From: an uncultured Clostridia bacterium
GTDB lineage: Bacteria; Bacillota; Clostridia; TANB77; CAG-508
Length of the DNA stretch: 5,554 nt
Direction: 5' to 3'
NCBI GenBank assembly: GCA_948946035.1
Contig: CARBKU010000100.1
Coordinates: forward strand, 1 to 5,554
In this document: positions 1 through 3,955 of the stretch, piece after piece
Layout: each line of letters starts with the position of its first letter
Numbering within the stretch: the first letter of the stretch is position 1
The notes under the pieces: model-generated
The model's database searches: none
What the model was told of the DNA's origin: nothing
What the model saw: only the letters and a program-made list of their open reading frames with translations
Translations under genes and position numbers: made by a program

Positions 1-208
1 TTTGTTTTTCTTCTTCTAATTTAGCTCTAAGAATCTCTTTCTTTCTCTTTTCTATATCCTCTGTTGTTGTGTTTTTTCTATCTTGTGCTGCTTGTATAAG
101 AGCCTCATATTCTAATTCTTTTCTACCTAATACACCTTGTATTATGTGTTTTTGTTTTAATTCTTCTATCTCTTCTTGTTTAGTTTTATTATTTTCAAAT
201 TTACTCAT
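1..208 (-). CDS. Partial charged coiled-coil protein, unknown function (N-terminal 69 codons)
   Basis: Reading leftward from an ATG at 208-206, the frame stays open for 69 codons to the window edge, so the C-terminus is missing. The start is set by a strong GGGAGG ribosome binding site a few bases upstream (around 212-218) and by a sigma-A promoter about 40 bases upstream. The protein begins MSKFENNKTKQEEIEELKQK and is rich in Glu, Lys, Gln and Arg, with short runs such as EIEELKQKH, EDIEKRKKEIL and KLEEEKQ that suggest long amphipathic or coiled-coil helices. No signal peptide or membrane segment is visible, so it is probably cytoplasmic. I do not recognise the family and assign no function. 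It is transcribed away from the rest of the window, divergently from the 38-residue Cys/Gly-rich gene. The coding call is fairly secure because promoter, ribosome binding site and open frame agree; the product is unknown. Confidence 0.72.
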   Translation of the reverse strand, partial: MSKFENNKTKQEEIEELKQKHIIQGVLGRKELEYEALIQAAQDRKNTTTEDIEKRKKEILRAKLEEEKQ

Positions 209-247
209 AAAATCCCTCCCCTAATAAAAAATTTCTCATATACTCTT

Positions 248-276
248 ATTTTAACACATTTTCCCATATTTTTCAA
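248..276 (-). promoter_or_regulatory. Sigma-A promoter of the left-edge gene
   Basis: On the minus strand a -35 element TTGAAA (271-276) and a -10 element TAAAAT (248-253) are separated by exactly 17 bases. The predicted start of transcription is near 240, giving a leader of about 30 bases that contains the GGGAGG ribosome binding site. Spacing and match are good for a housekeeping promoter, and it points straight at the ATG at 208. Confidence 0.7.
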
Positions 277-409
277 ACTTTATAAGCAATCACTTAAATA
301 TTTATAACATCTTTTATTAAAGATATTTACTCGCTCCTAAAGGGTTATTAAAAGATTTAATTTTAAAAATAAAAAATGTTATATATATTTAAGCAGTTGA
401 CTTACAAAT

Positions 410-438
410 TTTAGAATTCTATTACTTTTTTTTATAAT
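410..438 (+). promoter_or_regulatory. Candidate sigma-A promoter for the Cys/Gly-rich small gene
   Basis: A perfect -10 hexamer TATAAT lies at 433-438 with a weak -35, TTTAGA, at 410-415, separated by 17 bases. A better -35 sequence, TTGACT at 397-402, is 30 bases from that -10; at 17-base spacing it would pair only with a poor TATTAC (420-425). Transcription from TATAAT would start near 445, giving a leader of about 87 bases. The -10 overlaps a perfect palindrome, so control by a repressor is possible. Confidence 0.45.
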
Positions 439-450
439 GTGTAACACATT
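436..450. promoter_or_regulatory. Perfect 15-base palindrome, possible operator
   Basis: AATGTGT (436-442) and ACACATT (444-450) form a perfect inverted repeat around one central A. The one-base centre makes an RNA hairpin unlikely, so a DNA-binding dimer site fits better. It overlaps the last three bases of the TATAAT box, as a repressor operator would. No cognate regulator lies in the window, and AT-rich DNA produces short palindromes by chance. Confidence 0.4.
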
Positions 451-470
451 TTTATTTTTCTCATATGATA
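444..470 (+). promoter_or_regulatory. Candidate sigma-K-type (sporulation, mother-cell) promoter
   Basis: CATATGATA at 462-470 matches the sigma-K -10 pattern CATAnnnTA exactly. An AC dinucleotide at 444-445 lies 16 bases upstream, matching the usual sigma-K -35 (AC) and spacing. Transcription would start near 477, about 55 bases before the ATG at 532. A Cys/Gly-rich small protein made late in the mother cell would fit, but the motif is short and AT-rich, so a chance match is possible. It is an alternative or an addition to the sigma-A candidate just upstream. Confidence 0.35.
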
Positions 471-477
471 TATCATA
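464..477. repeat. Perfect 14-base palindrome TATGATA/TATCATA
   Basis: TATGATA (464-470) is followed directly by its reverse complement TATCATA (471-477). It overlaps the candidate sigma-K -10 element and would sit just before or at the start of that transcript. It could be a dimer binding site or chance in AT-rich sequence. Confidence 0.3.
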
Positions 478-531
478 CAAAGGAAACAACAAAAGAGAAA
501 CATATTTAATTAATGGAAGGAGGTCTAGACT

Positions 532-648
532 ATGCCAGAAAATAGAGGATGCGGTGGATTCGGATTCGGTGATGATTGCTGCTGGATTATAATCCTTATA
601 TTATTAATATGCTGCTGTTGTGGTGGTGGTAGAGGAGGATGTTGCTAA
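532..648 (+). CDS. 38-residue Cys/Gly-rich small protein, function unknown
   Basis: The frame runs ATG (532) to TAA (646-648), preceded by a near-perfect ribosome binding site AAGGAGGT (517-524) with a 7-base spacer, which decides the start. The product has three parts: a Gly/Phe-rich head (residues 1-15, GCGGFGFGDD), a short hydrophobic run (W18 to I26, IIILILLI), and a Cys/Gly tail with a CCCC block (27-30), GGGRGG (31-36) and a terminal CC (37-38). It has 9 Cys (7, 16, 17, 27-30, 37, 38) and 10 Gly. The hydrophobic run is too short for an ordinary membrane span unless the neighbouring Cys residues are included, and no signal peptide is evident. Similar tiny Cys/Gly-rich proteins occur in Clostridia, sometimes labelled chorion-class high-cysteine proteins by similarity alone, and spore formers carry small Gly-rich YjcZ-like proteins. 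A spore-coat or membrane-associated role is inference only. It is a single-gene unit ending at the terminator at 689-720. Confidence 0.8.
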   Translation: MPENRGCGGFGFGDDCCWIIILILLICCCCGGGRGGCC

Positions 649-663
649 TCCTTATACCTATTA

Positions 664-687
664 AATTAGTCGATTAATTGACTAATT
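664..687. repeat. Imperfect 24-base palindrome or hairpin
   Basis: AATTAGTC (664-671) pairs with GACTAATT (680-687), and the stem can extend inward through a G-U and an A-U pair to a TTAA loop. It lies 15 bases after the small gene's stop codon and just before the main terminator. It could stabilise the 3' end of that mRNA or be a DNA-binding site; it has no U-tract, so it is not itself a convincing terminator. Confidence 0.45.
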
Positions 688-688
688 C

Positions 689-720
689 ATAAAGAACTCC
701 TTAATTTAGGAGTTCTTTAT
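689..720. terminator. Bidirectional Rho-independent terminator between convergent units
   Basis: A 13-base-pair stem is formed by ATAAAGAACTCCT (689-701) and AGGAGTTCTTTAT (708-720) around the loop TAATTT. On the plus strand it runs into a T-rich tract (716-727, interrupted by A), ending transcription of the 38-residue gene. On the minus strand it begins one base after the stop codon of the 722-2104 gene and is followed by a weaker T-rich stretch, so it probably also ends the dockerin/surface-protein operon. Confidence 0.85.
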
Positions 721-721
721 T

Positions 722-2104
722 TTATTTAAATCTTTTTCCTCTATTTTTTCTTTTATTTGAATCATCGTCATACATTTTGCTGTAATTATAAGAATATTCT
801 TCCTTATCTGCTCTTTTGTTTTGTCTATTTCTACTGTTACCTTTATATCTCATATTTTCATCAAAATCTTCTAATTGATTATTTTTTCTGTTATTTGCTC
901 TTGAATACTCGTTAGTATATTCTTCTCTATTTCTTTTACGTAGTATTATAAAAATAATTATTATAGCCAATACAATTGCTACTACACAACCAATCATTAT
1001 CATTTTATCTTTCTTTTCTTCTTTTTCCCTTTGCAATTGTTGTAGTAATTCTTCTTCATCAATCAAGCTCTTGATTACAGTTATCTGATAATTTGCTATA
1101 TTATTTCCTTCTAAATCTGATACTAAAATTGTTATAAGGTTTTCACCTTCTTTTAAATCTTCATTTCCTATAATTTCTATTGCATAATCTTCATTAGTAG
1201 CTACTGTATTTATGTCTAATCTTGTATCTTCACCTGTATATTTTACAGTATATTCATATATATCACTTTGGAATTCTGGAGATAAGTTTAAATCTCCTAT
1301 ATTTAATTCTAATAGACCATTTGCTTTTATTTCTTCTGTTACTTCTGCCCCTTCTCCATCTGTATTTTCTTCTTGTTCGTCTTCCTTATTTTCTGTTGTT
1401 TCTTCTTTTCTAGTTATATTTATTGTATATGTTTTCTTTGTTCCATCTTCTGCTGTTACTATTACTGATGCAATATTCTTTCCTTTTTGTAGTTGCTTTT
1501 TTCCTATTCCTGTTACTTTTGCTTTTGAGTCTTGTGCTTTTGCATAGACCTCTATTGTTCCTACATTTTCTGGTACTGTTACATTGTATGTTGTTGTCCA
1601 AGCTTTAAATCCTGAAAAGTCATTTGGTCTAATTCCTAAATTACTTAAATTTGCATTGTTTGATTTTTTGTTATTGTTGTTATTAGTAGCATTTTGACTT
1701 TGATTATTATTTGTTTGAGTAGGAACTGATTGAGTTTTTTCACTAACTTTTACTGTTGTAGATTTTGAAACATTCCTAGGTATTTCCTCATTATAATCTG
1801 TTATGTCCCCTGTTAAAGTAAATGTTGTATCTGAATTTGCTACAAATGTTATACTTTTTGAATCTGATGCATTACCTGTTGTATTTGTTTGCCCTACTAG
1901 TTGTACAGATTGTCCTGCTCCTGACAATGTTAAATTCCATGCACCAGCATTAACTGATGCTGTAATTGTAACACTTTCTCCTTTTTGTGCAGATGTCTTT
2001 CCAGAAATATTTGCACTTGCCGCATTTACTGGTTTTACATTCAATAAAAAAAACATTAAAAATGAAACAAAAATAATAATAAATAATCTTAAATTCCTTT
2101 TCAT
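722..2104 (-). CDS. Membrane-anchored surface protein: Ig/cohesin-like domain, two cadherin-like domains, TM helix, charged tail
   Basis: This 460-residue protein is probably an exposed surface receptor or adhesin held in the membrane by one helix. A signal peptide occupies about residues 1-28 (KRNLRLF, hydrophobic core, VNA before the cleavage site). Residues 31-121 form a beta-rich domain starting SGKTSAQKGESVTIT with AWNL at 55-58, resembling Ig-like or minimal cohesin-clan modules. An Asn-rich linker covers about 122-150. Two cadherin-like beta-sandwich domains (PF12733 type) follow at about 151-232 (ANLSNLGI, YNVTVPE, GTKKTYTINITR) and 258-346 (LLELNIGDLNLSPEF, YEYTVKY, ANYQITVIK), split by an acidic linker. 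A charged helix (347-367), a transmembrane segment (about 368-388) and a 70-residue Lys/Arg/Asn/Asp/Tyr-rich cytoplasmic tail complete it. It starts 16 bases after the hydrolase stop codon with its own GAGAGGAG ribosome binding site, so the two are co-transcribed. I infer it may bind the hydrolase's dockerin; cohesin identity is unproven. Its TAA lies next to the shared terminator. Confidence 0.9.
   Translation of the reverse strand: MKRNLRLFIIIFVSFLMFFLLNVKPVNAASANISGKTSAQKGESVTITASVNAGAWNLTLSGAGQSVQLVGQTNTTGNASDSKSITFVANSDTTFTLTGDITDYNEEIPRNVSKSTTVKVSEKTQSVPTQTNNNQSQNATNNNNNKKSNNANLSNLGIRPNDFSGFKAWTTTYNVTVPENVGTIEVYAKAQDSKAKVTGIGKKQLQKGKNIASVIVTAEDGTKKTYTINITRKEETTENKEDEQEENTDGEGAEVTEEIKANGLLELNIGDLNLSPEFQSDIYEYTVKYTGEDTRLDINTVATNEDYAIEIIGNEDLKEGENLITILVSDLEGNNIANYQITVIKSLIDEEELLQQLQREKEEKKDKMIMIGCVVAIVLAIIIIFIILRKRNREEYTNEYSRANNRKNNQLEDFDENMRYKGNSRNRQNKRADKEEYSYNYSKMYDDDSNKRKNRGKRFK
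1655..1711 (-). repeat. Asn-rich low-complexity linker coding segment
   Basis: Within the surface protein, residues 132-150 are almost all Asn with a few Gln, Ser, Thr and Lys, including a run of five Asn. It separates the N-terminal Ig/cohesin-like domain from the first cadherin-like domain and is probably a flexible, disordered spacer. AT-rich AAT/AAC codon runs like this are prone to length change by slippage. Confidence 0.6.
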
Positions 2105-2120
2105 CTAACTTCTCCTCTCG

Positions 2121-3797
2121 CTATATATCAATATTTGATACTTTCAATAAATATTTTTGTATTTTTAATAAATCTGCAGAATTGATATTTCCATCTTGAT
2201 TTACATCAGCTCCAGCTCCATATATTGTATTCATAAGATTCTTTACACCAAGTAGATGTTTTTGTACTGCTAATAAATCTGCTGAGTTTACACTTCCATC
2301 TCCATTGACGTCACCTTTTTTTATTACTTTATAATTACCATTAATTGTAGCATCTGTTCCAATTTTTGTTTTACCAAAAATACTATTTCCATTTTTATCT
2401 TTAACTGAAACATTTCCTAATGCATTAATAATATCTTCTACTGTTACATCTGGAGTTACTGTAATTTCTTTATTAGAATTTTTAACTTTAATATTTTCTG
2501 TATTAATTTCCTTTAGAGTATGAGTATCTGATGTAGAACTATTACCATCATTTACTGGAACTAAGTACAATTTATATTGCCCTTCATCAATATCAGTCTC
2601 TCTTGCAACATAACCTTCTGTACCATCAGATTTTCTAACTTTATCCCAATAAGTTTTACCATTTCTAGAAGTAGCCTTTTGTATTCTAGTTACAATTTCA
2701 TCCTTATATAAATATCCAATAACAGTTCCATTTGGAGCATTTCTTAAATTAAGCGAACTTGTCACATTAACTTTAACAATATCTCCAGATAGAGATGATG
2801 TACTGTCACTATTAGGCTTAGCACAAACTTTAACTGGCATATTTTTATAAACTGGTATAACAAAAGTATGAGAAGAACTTACAGCATTAATATCTTCATA
2901 TGTTTTTCTTAAAGTCTTACCTTCACTGTATGATGCCATTAAATTTTGCATATATTGATGCCAATACAAGCCATTAGCTGAATTTTCAACATCAAATTTT
3001 TGTAAATATAATGTATTTTGTCCCTTTTTTATATATTCTTTAGATAAAAAACTAATTCCTCCAGTAATACCTTTTTCTAAAGTGTCCCATCCTTGTGATT
3101 TCGCATAATTTATACCATTATTTATTACTTCTGCATCTGAATTACCAGTAGCTTGAATATTAAATGGATTAAAATAACCTTTTGACCCATCTGATAAAAC
3201 TGAACCATTTCTTGATTGTTCTTGTATTAATCTAGCTACAATATAATAAGCATTAATCCCTGTGTTATTAGCTGAATTTAAAATCTCTGTAGCATGTCCT
3301 TGTAAAAAAGTACCATTTACAATTGCTTTTATTGCATCTTTACTAGCTGTATTATTTGTTAATTCTTCAAATTGAAATATATCTGTTTCATTTAAAAAAT
3401 TACGTGGATCCATAACATATTTTATAGCATCTTGTGATGCACAACGCCAACTTCCATTTTTATATGTACAAGCTGGACAAATCCATGCTCCTTGGTAACT
3501 TCCAATTGCTTGTATCATATTTCTTGGTCCTGAATTATGTCCAACATATTCGTTTAAAATAACATCATTCCAATCTAAATCTGTATATAATATTTTAAAA
3601 TTCCAATTAGGGTATTTTGCTTTTAAAGCATTAATTTTATCTTTTATCCCAGGGTATGTACTATCATTTAATAAGTTCATATTTGAACTAATTGTTTGAG
3701 ATACTGCAAAAGAATTCCTATTAAATAAGCCTAATAAACTATATGCAATTATTGTAAAAATCATTATAATAAATAGAATTCTTTTTAATTTTTCCAT
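2121..3797 (-). CDS. Secreted GH73-type endo-beta-N-acetylglucosaminidase with SH3 and C-terminal dockerin
   Basis: This 558-residue autolysin-type enzyme is predicted to cleave the N-acetylglucosaminyl bond in peptidoglycan glycan strands outside the cell. A signal peptide spans about 1-31 (KLKRILF, hydrophobic core, SFA before the cut). Residues 45-145 are the N-terminal part common to LytD-like glucosaminidases (YPNWNFKILYTDLDW; DPRNFLNETDIFQFE). The GH73 core covers about 150-300, with E193 in ARLIQEQSRNGS as the likely catalytic Glu, then GYFNPFNIQATG (207-218), and WHQYMQN. A bacterial SH3 domain (about 338-400, LNLRNAPNGTVIGYL) probably binds the wall. A small beta module (about 430-492) leads into a two-repeat dockerin (495-552). 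Odd features are Cys107, 110 and 119 near the enzyme domain, and the dockerin itself, unusual on a wall hydrolase. ATG 3797 has AGGAGG at 3806-3811 with an 8-base spacer. First gene of the operon with the surface protein, driven by the promoter at 3861-3889. Confidence 0.93.
   Translation of the reverse strand: MEKLKRILFIIMIFTIIAYSLLGLFNRNSFAVSQTISSNMNLLNDSTYPGIKDKINALKAKYPNWNFKILYTDLDWNDVILNEYVGHNSGPRNMIQAIGSYQGAWICPACTYKNGSWRCASQDAIKYVMDPRNFLNETDIFQFEELTNNTASKDAIKAIVNGTFLQGHATEILNSANNTGINAYYIVARLIQEQSRNGSVLSDGSKGYFNPFNIQATGNSDAEVINNGINYAKSQGWDTLEKGITGGISFLSKEYIKKGQNTLYLQKFDVENSANGLYWHQYMQNLMASYSEGKTLRKTYEDINAVSSSHTFVIPVYKNMPVKVCAKPNSDSTSSLSGDIVKVNVTSSLNLRNAPNGTVIGYLYKDEIVTRIQKATSRNGKTYWDKVRKSDGTEGYVARETDIDEGQYKLYLVPVNDGNSSTSDTHTLKEINTENIKVKNSNKEITVTPDVTVEDIINALGNVSVKDKNGNSIFGKTKIGTDATINGNYKVIKKGDVNGDGSVNSADLLAVQKHLLGVKNLMNTIYGAGADVNQDGNINSADLLKIQKYLLKVSNIDI
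2142..2210 (-). repeat. Dockerin calcium-binding repeat 2
   Basis: Residues 530-552 of the hydrolase, ADVNQDGNINSADLL onward. Ca-loop positions 1, 3, 5, 9 and 12 are Asp531, Asn533, Asp535, Asn539 and Asp542, followed by the helix KIQKYLLK. Positions 10-11, which in known type I dockerins help choose the cohesin, are Ser-Ala. It is a close copy of repeat 1, which is typical of a dockerin rather than an EF-hand pair. Confidence 0.9.
2247..2315 (-). repeat. Dockerin calcium-binding repeat 1
   Basis: Residues 495-517 of the hydrolase, GDVNGDGSVNSADLL onward. Ca-loop positions 1, 3, 5, 9 and 12 are Asp496, Asn498, Asp500, Asn504 and Asp507, followed by AVQKHLLG. It matches the dockerin type I pattern closely and has the same Ser-Ala pair at positions 10-11 as repeat 2. 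The linker between the two repeats, about residues 518-529, includes NLMNTIYGAG. Confidence 0.92.
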
Positions 3798-3860
3798 ATG
3801 TTTTTCCTCCTAAACTCTTTCGTTTTTATATATCTACTTTTTATCCTATTTTTCGACTTG

Positions 3861-3889
3861 ATTATATCATTAGCATTTTTTATAGTCAA
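3861..3889 (-). promoter_or_regulatory. Strong sigma-A promoter of the hydrolase/surface-protein operon
   Basis: On the minus strand, -35 TTGACT (3884-3889) and -10 TATAAT (3861-3866) are exactly 17 bases apart, with a TG one base before the -10 (extended -10). The start of transcription should be near 3854, leaving a leader of about 57 bases before the ATG at 3797, too short for a known riboswitch. This near-consensus site suggests steady growth-phase expression. Confidence 0.85.
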
Positions 3890-3906
3890 CAAAATTAGAA
3901 TAATCA

Positions 3907-3935
3907 TTTAAAAATTTTATATTTTATGCTACAAT
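3907..3935 (+). promoter_or_regulatory. Extended -10 promoter of the U32-family gene
   Basis: TACAAT (3930-3935) is preceded by TG at 3927-3928, an extended -10, with a weak -35 TTTAAA (3907-3912) at 17-base spacing. Transcription would start near 3942, leaving only about 14 bases before the ATG, just enough for the GGAGGT ribosome binding site. Its -35 lies 17 bases from that of the divergent operon promoter. Confidence 0.65.
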
Positions 3936-3955
3936 ATTTTATATGGAGGTTTATC

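Larger units (their letters stand above)
209..531. other. 323-base AT-rich intergenic region between divergent genes
   Basis: No credible gene was found here on either strand. It holds the minus-strand promoter at 248-276, a short hairpin (ATCTTT at 309-314 with AAAGAT at 319-324, loop TATT) without a terminator-like U-tract, the candidate plus-strand promoters and palindromes at 410-477, and the strong ribosome binding site AAGGAGGT at 517-524. The stretch from about 325 to 396 shows nothing I can interpret. Confidence 0.6.
3798..3955. promoter_or_regulatory. 158-base divergent promoter region
   Basis: This spacer holds both outward-facing promoters, the minus-strand one at 3861-3889 and the plus-strand one at 3907-3935, plus both ribosome binding sites (AGGAGG at 3806-3811 on the minus strand, GGAGGT at 3945-3950 on the plus strand). 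The two -35 elements are 17 bases apart, close enough for the polymerases or a shared regulator to interact. I see no clear operator palindrome here. Confidence 0.6.

Noticed and set aside
309..324. Small hairpin ATCTTT/AAAGAT as a terminator
   Set aside because: The six-pair stem is AT-rich with no following U-tract and no gene ends nearby.
376..414. 12-codon plus-strand frame that could be a leader peptide
   Set aside because: It has no ribosome binding site and lies upstream of the predicted transcription starts.
437..592. 51-codon plus-strand frame starting at the TATAAT/palindrome region and overlapping the Cys/Gly-rich gene
   Set aside because: There is no ribosome binding site before its ATG, it overlaps the better-supported gene in another frame, and its start lies inside the promoter.
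1410..1601. 63-codon minus-strand open frame within the surface-protein gene
   Set aside because: It is an alternative frame inside the real gene, with no separate ribosome binding site and low-complexity Asn/Arg/Lys content.
1212..1608. Plus-strand open frames of 61 to 111 codons opposite the surface-protein gene
   Set aside because: They are antisense to a well-supported domain-bearing gene, lack ribosome binding sites, and their Leu/Ser/Phe-rich translations are what the reverse of Lys/Glu/Asn-rich codons gives.
1803..2108. 101-codon plus-strand open frame over the start of the surface-protein gene
   Set aside because: It mirrors the signal peptide and Ig-like domain coding region, has no ribosome binding site and no recognisable domain.
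3798..3854. Riboswitch in the leader of the hydrolase operon
   Set aside because: The predicted leader is only about 57 bases, with no stable multi-helix fold or terminator hairpin visible.
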